Below are positions 6,156-13,881 of a stretch of DNA of 20,314 bases, piece after piece (the stretch's first letter is position 1; every line of letters begins with the position of its first letter). The position numbers and the translations under genes were made by a program. This DNA is from an uncultured Chitinophagales bacterium (lineage in GTDB: Bacteria; Bacteroidota; Bacteroidia; Chitinophagales; Chitinophagaceae). The stretch spans positions 1 to 20,314 of the forward strand of contig CAMPIQ010000062.1 of the NCBI GenBank assembly GCA_946886475.1. Direction: 5' to 3'. Below the pieces are notes generated by a model, which was given only the letters and a program-made list of their open reading frames with translations, had not been told where the DNA came from and made no database searches.

Positions 6156-8486
6156 ATGACAGTAATTTTCCGGCTTGTTATTGCAATAACAGCCATCTTA
6201 TATAGTACGGTTATTCATGCACAGTCTCCTGTAAAAGGCAGGGTAGTTGACGCCTTCACCAAAGAACCTATTTCAGGCGCTTCCGTTAAATGTATGGATC
6301 CGAATTGCCACGCAGGTTGTATAACGGGATACGCAGGCGAATTTGAAATGTCCTGCAAAGAATGCAAATCCATTTCAGTTTCATTTATTGGATACCTTCA
6401 AAAAACAATCATTCCATCCGGGTCTCCACTTATTCTTTTAACTCCTTCTTCATCCTTATTGAATGAGGTTATTGTAACCGCAAACAGGGGCGAAGCCACA
6501 AAACGTTCCATGGCACCGGTGGCGGTATCCACTATCACCTCCAAAATGATCCAGGATAGTAAGGCTTTATCTGCAGACCTGTTACTGAACAAGGTCAGCG
6601 GTGTTAACATGGTAAACCTTGGCAATGAACAACACCAGATGAGCATAAGACAGCCCATCACAACCAAAAGCCTTTTCCTATACCTGGAAGATGGTATCCC
6701 GGTAAGAACTACAGGAATTTTCAACCATAATGCATTGCTGGAAATGAATATGGCGGCAACAAAGAATATAGAAGTGATCAAAGGGCCATCCTCTTCTCTT
6801 TATGGTAGCGAGGCAATTGGAGGTGTGGTGAACTTCATCACATTAACCCCTTCAGCTACGCCTTTATTGAAATTATCCATTCAGGGCAACAACCTTAAAT
6901 ACAGAAGAACTGAACTTCAAAGCAGCTTTTCAAAAAATAAATGGGGCTTTGCACTGAGCGGTTATTTTGCTGATAAAAAAAATGGATATCCTGAGCACAC
7001 TGATTTTTATAAGGGTGCCCTTACTGCCAGGGTGGACTACAGATTCAATAATCAACTTTTCATTTCCAATAGTGCTACCTGGGTAAAATACAACAGCGAC
7101 ATGTCCGGAACTATAGACAGCACAATGTTTGCCAGCAGGAAAATTATAAACCTGCATTCCTTTACCTACAGAAGTGTTGATGCACTAAGGATAAGGTCTA
7201 CCATTTCACAGATCTGGAACAGCGATAGCCGCACCACCGTTTCCCTCATCTATAGAGATAATTCAATAGGCCAGAATCCAGCTTACCGGATCAGGGATGA
7301 TTATAAAAAGATCAATGGAAACTGGGCCGGTAAAAAAGACCTTGCACATGGTGAGATCAATCAAAACAGCTTTAACAGTTATTCCATTATTGCCCAGCAT
7401 AAACAGAACCTCTCCTGGAAAAATACTTCGATCACTGCCGGAACCAGTATTGATCTTAGTCCTTCGGCTTATCAGTCAGATTATATCCGGATAAAAAAAG
7501 ATACTGTCAGCAGGAAATATACTGACTATGTAAATACAGATAGTGTGCTGACCCATTACCAGGCCAGGGTGAATAATCATGCGGCTTTCATCAATTTTGA
7601 ATTGAGTCCTGCAAAAAAATGGAGGCTGGTGGCATCCATGCGGTATGATCATTTTAGTTATGACTTTGACAACAAGCTAATTTTTTCCTCCTTCAGCGGT
7701 TCTGCAGACACGGTGAATCATTTCAGAAAACTGAGCACCAAGGTTGGCTTCACTTATAATTTTTCCAGGTCAACAGGATTATATGCCAATTACAGCCAGG
7801 GTTTTGTACCACCCCAATTAACAGAAATGTATACAGGTGTAAAAGTGCCTGATCTGAACCCGGCAGTATTCAGCAACTATGAAATAGGTGGCTGGTCGGC
7901 CATCGTCCCCAATAAATTAAATATTGATCTTAGTATTTATCTTCTCAATGGCCATAATGAAGTGGTTTCTGTAAAACTTGAAGATGGATCAACAGAAAAC
8001 AGGAATGCCGGAAGAACGAGTCATAAGGGAATTGAATTTGGAATGAATTTTTTACCACTCCGGGACCTCTCCTTTCGCCTGGGTGGCGCCTATAGTGAAC
8101 ACAGGTTTGTGCGGTTTGTTGAAAAAGGAAACAATTATAATGGTAAGGAAATGAATGGCGCACCACGCTGGGTGCATAATGCGGAATTGTGGTATAAACC
8201 ATCGGGTGTTAAAGGACTAAGAATAGGAGCGGAATGGCAAAAGACCGGATCCTATTTTATGGATCCTGTGAACTCAGCCAGGTATGAGGGATATGATGTT
8301 GTTCATTTTCGTGCCGGGTACTATATAAAAGGCTTTGACATATGGCTGAACATACTCAATGCCACCAACAGGTATTATTCAAACCTCACAACCAAAAACG
8401 GATCGGGACAAACTTATCAGCTTGCCGAGCCAAGAAGTTTTCAGGCGGGACTATCTTATAACCTGGCTGGCATTTTCAAAAAGTAA
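6156..8486 (+). CDS. TonB-dependent outer-membrane receptor with cysteine-rich N-terminal extension
   Basis: A 776-residue TonB-dependent receptor for energised uptake across the outer membrane. Order: signal peptide (MTVIFRLVIAITAILY..., cleaved after about residue 22), a carboxypeptidase-regulatory-like domain (about 25-98, VKGRVVDAFTKEPISGASV), a TonB-box-like segment (LNEVIVTANRG, 102-112), plug domain (about 118-232, with VIKGPSSSLYGSEAIGGVVN) and a beta barrel to the C-terminus. Oddly, the N-terminal domain holds Cys46, Cys51, Cys55, Cys67 and Cys70, where such domains normally have none. No SusD partner follows, so a carbohydrate receptor is unlikely; the neighbours (PepSY, DUF4625, cysteine protein) suggest a metal or metal-chelate substrate. 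GTG at 6132 is in frame, but ATG 6156 gives the proper signal peptide. Confidence 0.93.
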   Translation: MTVIFRLVIAITAILYSTVIHAQSPVKGRVVDAFTKEPISGASVKCMDPNCHAGCITGYAGEFEMSCKECKSISVSFIGYLQKTIIPSGSPLILLTPSSSLLNEVIVTANRGEATKRSMAPVAVSTITSKMIQDSKALSADLLLNKVSGVNMVNLGNEQHQMSIRQPITTKSLFLYLEDGIPVRTTGIFNHNALLEMNMAATKNIEVIKGPSSSLYGSEAIGGVVNFITLTPSATPLLKLSIQGNNLKYRRTELQSSFSKNKWGFALSGYFADKKNGYPEHTDFYKGALTARVDYRFNNQLFISNSATWVKYNSDMSGTIDSTMFASRKIINLHSFTYRSVDALRIRSTISQIWNSDSRTTVSLIYRDNSIGQNPAYRIRDDYKKINGNWAGKKDLAHGEINQNSFNSYSIIAQHKQNLSWKNTSITAGTSIDLSPSAYQSDYIRIKKDTVSRKYTDYVNTDSVLTHYQARVNNHAAFINFELSPAKKWRLVASMRYDHFSYDFDNKLIFSSFSGSADTVNHFRKLSTKVGFTYNFSRSTGLYANYSQGFVPPQLTEMYTGVKVPDLNPAVFSNYEIGGWSAIVPNKLNIDLSIYLLNGHNEVVSVKLEDGSTENRNAGRTSHKGIEFGMNFLPLRDLSFRLGGAYSEHRFVRFVEKGNNYNGKEMNGAPRWVHNAELWYKPSGVKGLRIGAEWQKTGSYFMDPVNSARYEGYDVVHFRAGYYIKGFDIWLNILNATNRYYSNLTTKNGSGQTYQLAEPRSFQAGLSYNLAGIFKK

Positions 8487-8497
8487 ATATTGCCGAC

Positions 8498-10057
8498 ATG
8501 AAAGCATTCCTGAGAAAAAATATTTACAAATGGCACCGTATCACCAGCCTGGTTGTGGTCATCCCGGTATTGCTCTGGACATTGAGTGGCTTTTTGCATC
8601 CTGTAATGGGTTTATTCAAACCCCAGTTGATGAATCATTCATTGGCTGAAACGGTTATTGACACTTCAAGGATCAGGCTATCACCTGCCATAGCATTTCA
8701 ACAACATAATATCAGACAGATCAATAATTTCAGGATCGTTGAATTATATAATGCCTATTACTATCAGGTAAAACAGAAAGGCGTTGATACCCTTTCCTAT
8801 ATCAGTTGCTTCAATGGCCAGTGGTTGCCTGACGGCGATCAGCAATATGCCACTTACCTGGCCCAGCGCTTTTTATCAGATCCGGATGGTGGCGGACAAA
8901 AAAATGATCATCATGGTGCTTCTGCTGACCTTGCAAGCGTGGTGAAGAAACATACAGCCATGAAAATGCGGTTCAATACCAATATCACCGCAGCAATTCC
9001 TATCACCCGATTTAATAATGAATACAAAAGCTCAAATGTTTTGTTGCCAGTATACCGTGTGCAGTTTGACAGGGATGACCACCTCCGTTTGTATGTTGAA
9101 ACTTCAACAGGAAAGCTGTCTACAGCAATAGATGATAAAAGGGCATGGTTCCTTTCCTTCTTCGCTGTTACGCATAGCTGGAGTTTTATGAATAGCTGGG
9201 GAGCAGCCAGGCATATGATCATTGGCTTTTTCTCATTGACCTGTTTTCTAACCTCAATTCTGGGCTTTTGTGTATATAATATTATAAAGAAGAAGAAAAA
9301 AGAGGCTAACAGCACAGGGTGGTGGCACAGAACTATTGGAAATATATTTGTAATTACCACCTTACTTTATTCTTTCAGCGGCGCATGGCATAGTTTACAG
9401 AAATTAAACCATCCGGGTAATGAAATAAGAAAGCAGGTACATAATGAAGTGATGAGTGATGATTTGAATTTATCCCTGCCTGCCCTCCTGAATAAATTAG
9501 GGAAAAGCGATTCTTTACTCAATATTTCTGTGGTTAAGATCCATCACAGCAATTTCTGGCAGGTAACAACTGTAAATAATAAAAAGATCAGGAAAAAATA
9601 CTTCAACACTCCGGAACTGAATGAACTGCCGGGTGGAGATGAAGCCTATGGACGGTACCTGGCTTCGCAATTTTCGGGGCTGCCGCTTTCTCATATAACA
9701 CACAGCAGCCAGCTAAGGAAATTCAATGATCAATACAGTATGATGAAAAAAAGATTACCTGTAATTGAAGTTGGCATGGGTGATAAAAATTATTATGTGG
9801 AAACATCCACCGGATACCTGTCAGCCGTTTCCAGACCATCTGATAAAGCAGAACGATTTAGTTTCAGCAATTTCCATATGCACCATTATTGGGAAAACTG
9901 GTTTGGAAAAGAAAAAGGACGATCACTCAAAAATATCTTTTTGATCTCAAGCACACTTGGACTGATGTTGCTTGCTGTAACCGGCATGATGATGTACAGG
10001 TGCAAAATGAAAAAAAGAAAACTACCTGCAAACTATCCTGGCAGATCTTACGTATAG
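8498..10057 (+). CDS. PepSY-type four-TM membrane protein
   Basis: A 519-residue inner-membrane protein of the PepSY-associated TM family, often paired with siderophore or metal TonB receptors and, in characterised relatives, implicated in reducing ferric-siderophore complexes. Predicted TM segments: about 17-38, 239-263, 281-300 and 479-501, leaving two large periplasmic regions. These halves resemble each other: YVETSTGKLS (199-208) matches YVETSTGYLS in the second half, and QQYATYLAQRFLS matches EAYGRYLASQFSG, so the protein arose by internal duplication. Histidines are conspicuous: HH at 138-139, His226, His298 and HMHH before TM4. It begins 11 bp after the receptor stop and ends 6 bp before the lipoprotein start, so all three are very likely co-transcribed. 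A truncated or split form is not seen. Confidence 0.88.
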   Translation: MKAFLRKNIYKWHRITSLVVVIPVLLWTLSGFLHPVMGLFKPQLMNHSLAETVIDTSRIRLSPAIAFQQHNIRQINNFRIVELYNAYYYQVKQKGVDTLSYISCFNGQWLPDGDQQYATYLAQRFLSDPDGGGQKNDHHGASADLASVVKKHTAMKMRFNTNITAAIPITRFNNEYKSSNVLLPVYRVQFDRDDHLRLYVETSTGKLSTAIDDKRAWFLSFFAVTHSWSFMNSWGAARHMIIGFFSLTCFLTSILGFCVYNIIKKKKKEANSTGWWHRTIGNIFVITTLLYSFSGAWHSLQKLNHPGNEIRKQVHNEVMSDDLNLSLPALLNKLGKSDSLLNISVVKIHHSNFWQVTTVNNKKIRKKYFNTPELNELPGGDEAYGRYLASQFSGLPLSHITHSSQLRKFNDQYSMMKKRLPVIEVGMGDKNYYVETSTGYLSAVSRPSDKAERFSFSNFHMHHYWENWFGKEKGRSLKNIFLISSTLGLMLLAVTGMMMYRCKMKKRKLPANYPGRSYV

Positions 10058-10063
10058 TATGTT

Positions 10064-10438
10064 ATGGCATCAATCAATATTTACCTGTTAGCAATTTCTA
10101 CATCGCTCACCATCTGCTCATGTCAGAAAATGGATGAATCAGCTCCGGTAATTTCGATTATTTCTCCTATGGCCAACCAGGTTCTGCCAGGCAATCAGCC
10201 AATTACGGTAAAGGCCAGCATCAAAGATGAAAATGGTTTGCATATGGTGCACATCATGGTTATTGACAACAGTAATAACGGTCACGTGTTACATACGGAG
10301 GAACATGTTGACAGCAGAAGTTATGACCTGAATAATACTTTTAGTCCCCAACCCGGACGATCCTATACCATTGAGGTAGGAGCGCATGATCACGCTGATA
10401 ATGAAGCCAGGAAGATCATTGTAGTTACAACAAATTGA
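10064..10438 (+). CDS. DUF4625-like, histidine-rich lipoprotein
   Basis: A 124-residue lipoprotein. The signal ends in ICSC with the acylated residue most likely Cys20. The following QKMDE resembles the lysine/acidic surface-export signal described for Bacteroidota lipoproteins (Capnocytophaga), so outer-membrane surface exposure is possible. The mature part is one Ig-like beta-sandwich (PVISIISPMANQVLPG ... YTIEVGAHDHADNEARK), the DUF4625 pattern. It holds seven histidines (60, 63, 74, 77, 81, 108, 110), including HMVH and HDH, with many acidic residues, which fits metal binding. The function of the family is not established. It is the last gene of the cluster, 6 bp after the PepSY gene. The family call comes from recalled pattern only. 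Confidence 0.8.
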   Translation: MASINIYLLAISTSLTICSCQKMDESAPVISIISPMANQVLPGNQPITVKASIKDENGLHMVHIMVIDNSNNGHVLHTEEHVDSRSYDLNNTFSPQPGRSYTIEVGAHDHADNEARKIIVVTTN

Positions 10439-10442
10439 ACCA

Positions 10443-10475
10443 GCAACAGATCACCCCATACTCGAAAGCTGTTGC
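10443..10475 (+). terminator. Weak hairpin after the metal-uptake cluster
   Basis: GCAACAG (10443-10449) pairs with CTGTTGC (10469-10475) across a 19-nt loop, beginning 5 bp after the lipoprotein stop. There is no T run, so it may be an mRNA-end stabilising hairpin rather than a terminator. Confidence 0.25.
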
Positions 10476-10515
10476 CTCAATTCATTGTTACCTCCGGCTT
10501 ACTTTCTCCCTTGAT

Positions 10516-10547
10516 CTGTTCACCTGTTAATCTGTTTCACTGTTCAT
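10516..10547. repeat. 8-bp tandem array overlapping the trmD 3' end
   Basis: CTGTT occurs at 10516, 10524, 10532 and 10540, exactly every 8 bp, followed by CAC, AAT, TCA and CAT. The trmD stop codon (complement of 10527-10529) lies inside the array, so its last codons are made of repeat units. On the trmD strand the units read ATGAACAG, TGAAACAG, ATTAACAG and GTGAACAG. Confidence 0.65.
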
Positions 10548-11213
10548 CAGATCAGGTCTTCTCTGACTGGTTCTTTGAATTGCCTGCTGGTACCTCCATT
10601 CATCAACTTTTTTTGGATCTCCGCTTAATAAAACATCAGGAACCTTCCAGCCCCTGAAGTCTGCCGGCCTGGTATAAACAGGAGGTGATAATAAATTATC
10701 CTGGAAGGAATCGGTTAGTGCGGAAGTTTCGTCATTCAGCACTCCGGGAAGCAGTCTTCCAATGGCATCAATCAAAACCGCGGCAGCCAGCTCTCCTCCA
10801 CTCAGTACATAATCACCAATTGAAATCTCCATGGTGATATAATGTTCCCTGATACGTTCATCTATGCCCTTATAATGCCCACAGATCATAATAAGATTTT
10901 CTTTTAAAGAAAGAAGGTTGGCTGTTTTTTGTTGCAGGTTCTTACCATCAGGCGTCAGAAAGATCACTTCATCATAATTCCTTTCTGTTTTCATTTGGTC
11001 AAGTGCCCTGGCAAGAGGTTCACACATCATCACCATACCCGCGCCTCCGCCATACTGGTAATCGTCTACCTGTCCGTATTCATTAACCGCCCATTGCCTC
11101 AAATTATGAATATGAACTTCAAGCAGGCCTTTAGACTGTGCACGTTTCATTATTGAATGTGATAAAGGACTTTCCAGTAATTCGGGAAGCACCGTAATAA
11201 CATCGATACGCAT
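10527..11213 (-). CDS. trmD: tRNA (guanine-N1-)-methyltransferase TrmD
   Basis: TrmD methylates G37 at N1 in tRNAs with a G36-G37 sequence using SAM, and prevents +1 frameshifting. The 228-residue protein has the SPOUT trefoil-knot signatures: YGGGAGMVM (54-62), [10 protein letters not shown] (86-95), [10 protein letters not shown] (111-120), [14 protein letters not shown] (131-144), the catalytic-loop Asp161 in [11 protein letters not shown], and LSPPVYTRP. An in-frame open stretch continues 22 codons upstream, but [10 protein letters not shown] is the universal TrmD start, so ATG at 11213 is chosen. rimM and rplS, usual partners, are not adjacent: rimM is about 10 kb away on the other strand, and the neighbour downstream is the convergent lipoprotein gene. 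The C-terminal MNSETD is encoded by an 8-bp repeat array. Confidence 0.96.
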   Translation of the reverse strand: MRIDVITVLPELLESPLSHSIMKRAQSKGLLEVHIHNLRQWAVNEYGQVDDYQYGGGAGMVMMCEPLARALDQMKTERNYDEVIFLTPDGKNLQQKTANLLSLKENLIMICGHYKGIDERIREHYITMEISIGDYVLSGGELAAAVLIDAIGRLLPGVLNDETSALTDSFQDNLLSPPVYTRPADFRGWKVPDVLLSGDPKKVDEWRYQQAIQRTSQRRPDLMNSETD

Positions 11214-11217
11214 GATG

Positions 11218-11225
11218 CAAAGATA
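11218..11225 (-). promoter_or_regulatory. Candidate -7 promoter element of trmD
   Basis: On the minus strand this reads TATCTTTG, a perfect TAnnTTTG, ending four bases before the trmD ATG. A partial -33 (TTTTC) lies about 18-19 bases upstream. If active, the trmD mRNA is leaderless or nearly so. Confidence 0.4.
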
Positions 11226-11309
11226 TAGGCGCGGAGGCACCGGAAAATCCGCAGTGCACAGAGGCTTTCCCACTTTCAAATCCCTTCGATGACAATGGTG
11301 TAGGTTTTA

Positions 11310-11338
11310 TGTTCTTCTGTTCATTTGTTCATTTGTTC
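11310..11338. repeat. 8-bp tandem array upstream of trmD
   Basis: TGTTC starts at 11310, 11318, 11326 and 11334, exactly every 8 bp, with units TGTTCTTC, TGTTCATT, TGTTCATT and a partial last one. On the trmD strand the word is GAACA, as in the array at the other end of trmD. It lies about 85 bp upstream of the candidate promoter. Confidence 0.6.
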
Positions 11339-11354
11339 CCTGCTTCAGTTACAT

Positions 11355-11386
11355 AAAAAAAGCCTCCTGTAGAAACAGGACGCTTT
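11355..11386 (-). terminator. Rho-independent terminator, distal of two
   Basis: On the minus strand a 12-bp stem with one mismatch (ACAGGA at 11375-11380 with TCCTGT at 11365-11370, extended by AAAGC/GCTTT) closes on a four-base loop and is followed by seven U (11361-11355). It is placed to stop minus-strand transcription before trmD. Confidence 0.8.
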
Positions 11387-11444
11387 GATTAGGACATTGC
11401 TTCCATTTGTTATGGCTTTGGAAGCGCTGTAAAAATTTTTAGAG

Positions 11445-11474
11445 AAAAAAGTGCCCCGCTAGGAATAGCAGGGC
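11445..11474 (-). terminator. Rho-independent terminator, proximal
   Basis: Minus-strand hairpin GCCCTGCT / AGCGGGGC (11467-11474 with 11453-11460, one mismatch, six-base loop), followed after AC by six U (11450-11445). It lies about 200 nt after the hybrid kinase stop and would end that mRNA or a separate short RNA. Confidence 0.8.
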
Positions 11475-11598
11475 TTCACCCTTAACCATACGAAACCAAG
11501 ATCTTTATCTGGAGTAGAATTAACTACGGTCGTTATCTGTCAGAAGTCATGGTAAAATTAAGAAGGCAAATGCTGCTACCCATGCCAGTTTCGATGAA
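11445..11598 (-). ncRNA. Candidate small RNA of about 150 nt
   Basis: A perfect -7 element on the minus strand (TAGTTTTG, 11611-11604), with TTG about 23 bases further upstream, points to transcription from about 11597, and a good terminator follows at 11474-11445. Between them I find no convincing minus-strand ORF. The expected product is about 150 nt and could also arise by processing of the kinase 3' UTR. No match to tmRNA, SRP RNA or RNase P RNA core motifs was found; 6S-type RNA cannot be excluded by eye. Confidence 0.3.
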
Positions 11599-11670
11599 AT
11601 GCACAAAACTATCGGTAAATATCAGGGCGTATTGCAAGGAAGAAAACCGGTTGCAAAAAGAATATTATGT
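11549..11670 (+). pseudogene. Coding-like stretch with apparent one-base frameshift
   Basis: From 11551 a plus-strand frame reads GKIKKANAATHASFDEM and continues HKTIGKYQGVLQGRKPVAKR, with codon usage typical of real genes, yet no ATG, GTG or TTG starts it. The ATG at 11549 is one base out of frame: one more A in the AAAA at 11553-11556 would give MVKIKKANAATHASFDEM. It may be a decayed or misassembled small gene. Beyond about 11670 the frame only mirrors the antisense kinase gene. I do not recognise the protein. Confidence 0.2.
11604..11611 (-). promoter_or_regulatory. Candidate -7 element for the small RNA
   Basis: Minus-strand TAGTTTTG matches TAnnTTTG exactly. It lies 60 bp past the kinase stop codon, in a region with no minus-strand gene, and faces a terminator 130 bp away. 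Confidence 0.35.
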
Positions 11671-13839
11671 TCAAATCAAATCATTATCCAGCAGGGATTT
11701 CACTTCAATCATCGAATGGTTGCATTTTTCTTTTACCAGCATAAACTGGCGCTCAAAATCTTCAGCGTTATTTTTTGTAGCATCATATTCCATCCTGTCA
11801 AGAACCGGGTGTAGCGCATCTGCAAGTCCCGCATAACCCACTGTTGATTTCATGCTATGTGCCGTTCGCCTGACAACATCAAAATTTCTTTCATTTATAG
11901 ATTGTTCCAAAAGAAACAGTTCTTCTGGCACCTGTACCAGAAACTGCTTCAAAATTTCCTTTTGAAACTCTTTATCATTACCTGAAAGTTCCTGCAGGTA
12001 GGCCAAACGGATATGTTTAAAAGAAGTTGCCGGATCTGATACGTGTTGCGCATTTCGGGCAATGATATTGTACAATACCGTTTCCTTTACAGGCTTTGAA
12101 ACATAATCATTCATTCCCAGCTGCAAACATTTTTCCTTTTCACCCACCATGGCGTGCGCGGTCATGGCTATGATAGGTACGTCCAGCCTCAATTCGTTCC
12201 TGATTACAGAAGTGGCTGTATAACCATCCATTTCAGGCATTTGAATATCCATCAGCACTATAGAATAACCTTCAGTTTTTAGTGCTTCAACTGCTTCCGC
12301 GCCATTATTGACCACCCTGTGGTCAATGGACCAGCTTTTCATAAGGTGTTTTACCAATTGCTGGTTCATCAGATTATCTTCTGCAATCAATACTCTTATT
12401 TTCTGCAGCGGAACCTGCTCTTCCTGAACCGCAAGCGCTTCGTTATAAATCTTTGCAAGATCAGGAAGTTTAAATCCAAGTTCTATTGAGAATACGGAGC
12501 CTTTACCAGGATGGCTTTCCAGGTCAATTTTTCCATTTTGTATTTCCACCAGTTGCTTAACTATGGAAAGTCCAAGCCCTGTACCTCCAAACCTACGGGT
12601 GATGGCAGCTTCGGCCTGTTGAAAGCGTTCAAAAATTGCTTTTTGTTTTTCATAAGGGATCCCAATTCCGGTATCACTGACACTGATACGGGTACGCGCA
12701 TATTTAGCTGTCATTTCCTGAAGTGCCACATGTATACTAACACTTCCTTCATCAGTGAATTTTACTGCATTACTGATAAGGTTTACAAAAATTTGAGTAA
12801 GCCTCACCGCATCGCCGCACAAAATATCAGGCACTTCCTTGTCCACGTTAATATTAAATTGAAGACCCTTCTCCCTGATCTTTTCTATAAACATGGCTCC
12901 CACCGAACTCACCATGCTGCGCAGACTGAAACGGGTTTCTTCAAGGTGCATCATTCCGGCTTCCAATTTACTCAGGTCCAGGATATCATTTACCAGCATC
13001 AACAGGTTCTCTCCTGAAGAATGAATGTTCTGAACATAGTCCCTTTGTGTTGAATTCAGTTCCGTGCGCCTGAGCAAACTGGTAAACCCAAGAATAGAAT
13101 TCATGGGTGTTCTGATCTCGTGGCTCATGTTCGCAATGAACTGCTCTTTCATATGTGCTACATCCTTGCTTCTTTTTTCCGACAGATTGAGTGCCGTGAT
13201 CATTTTTTGTTGCTGTCTTCCCTGGTTAGTGATAAACCAGAAAGCGGTTACCAGTGCCACCAGTGCCATGACCGTAATAATGAGCCCCCATAGCCTTGCA
13301 TTTCTTCCGGTAGTTTCAATTGATCCAACAATACCTCTCAATTGGATCTGCCGCTTATGTTCCAGCTGTGTAATGATCTGAACTATACTGTCGCGTATGG
13401 ACTTTCCCCTGTTTGTATTTATAATGCTTTCAGCAGCATCTTTTCCATTCGTATGAAATTCTGAAATGATGTTCTTACTGAATTCATGTTTGCGGTGTAT
13501 CAACTGTTTCAGCTGATCTATTTCCTGTGGGGAGAGAAAACTAAGGCTGGCAGAAAGTTTATTGAATTCTAATTCAATGGACCGGGTGCGGGCTTCTATG
13601 CCGTTGAGATAGATTTCATTGTTTGTAATAACAGCTCCCCGTATATCGCTCTCAATAGAAATGATATCCGCTTCTATCTTCCTGAGGTTGTTTTGCAACT
13701 GCAGTTCGTTGAGAAGGCTCTTATTACCACCTATCAGTCGCCTGATACTATAGCCGGACATTACCTGCAGGAACACGATGATGATAATGCCAAAAAGGAA
13801 AAGCCACAATACAAGGAATCGATAATCAGGTCTTCGCAT
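11671..13839 (-). CDS. Hybrid sensor histidine kinase (CHASE3-like, HisKA, HATPase, REC, Hpt)
   Basis: A 722-residue inner-membrane phosphorelay kinase. Order: TM1 (about 8-30), a helical periplasmic CHASE3-like sensor (about 31-182), TM2 (about 183-203), HisKA with His240 in NMSHEIRTPMN, HATPase with NLISNAVKF (N-box, 353-361), DTGIG (389-393) and GGTGLGLS (418-425), a receiver (481-590: acidic pair at 487-488, phosphoacceptor Asp531 in MDIQMPEMDG, Thr560, Lys582), and a C-terminal Hpt domain with His661 in TAHSMKSTVGYAG. It thus holds every step of a His-Asp-His relay and must pass phosphate to a separate regulator. Candidates nearby are the LytTR regulator upstream and the orphan receiver at 4778. 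The ligand is unknown. It is 42 bp after a small membrane protein on the same strand. Confidence 0.94.
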   Translation of the reverse strand: MRRPDYRFLVLWLFLFGIIIIVFLQVMSGYSIRRLIGGNKSLLNELQLQNNLRKIEADIISIESDIRGAVITNNEIYLNGIEARTRSIELEFNKLSASLSFLSPQEIDQLKQLIHRKHEFSKNIISEFHTNGKDAAESIINTNRGKSIRDSIVQIITQLEHKRQIQLRGIVGSIETTGRNARLWGLIITVMALVALVTAFWFITNQGRQQQKMITALNLSEKRSKDVAHMKEQFIANMSHEIRTPMNSILGFTSLLRRTELNSTQRDYVQNIHSSGENLLMLVNDILDLSKLEAGMMHLEETRFSLRSMVSSVGAMFIEKIREKGLQFNINVDKEVPDILCGDAVRLTQIFVNLISNAVKFTDEGSVSIHVALQEMTAKYARTRISVSDTGIGIPYEKQKAIFERFQQAEAAITRRFGGTGLGLSIVKQLVEIQNGKIDLESHPGKGSVFSIELGFKLPDLAKIYNEALAVQEEQVPLQKIRVLIAEDNLMNQQLVKHLMKSWSIDHRVVNNGAEAVEALKTEGYSIVLMDIQMPEMDGYTATSVIRNELRLDVPIIAMTAHAMVGEKEKCLQLGMNDYVSKPVKETVLYNIIARNAQHVSDPATSFKHIRLAYLQELSGNDKEFQKEILKQFLVQVPEELFLLEQSINERNFDVVRRTAHSMKSTVGYAGLADALHPVLDRMEYDATKNNAEDFERQFMLVKEKCNHSMIEVKSLLDNDLI

Positions 13840-13881
13840 GGGTAAAGCTTAATACCGAAAATACGAATTTCAGCTATGGCC

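Noticed and set aside
8911..9360. Minus-strand open frame of 149 codons
   Set aside because: Antisense to the PepSY gene, rich in Phe/Ile/Cys runs without domain motifs.
11431..11440. AAAAATTTTT palindrome between the two terminators
   Set aside because: Simple AT run with no supporting context.
12511..13017. Plus-strand open frame of 168 codons
   Set aside because: Antisense to the kinase and receiver-linker part of the hybrid kinase; no recognisable domain.
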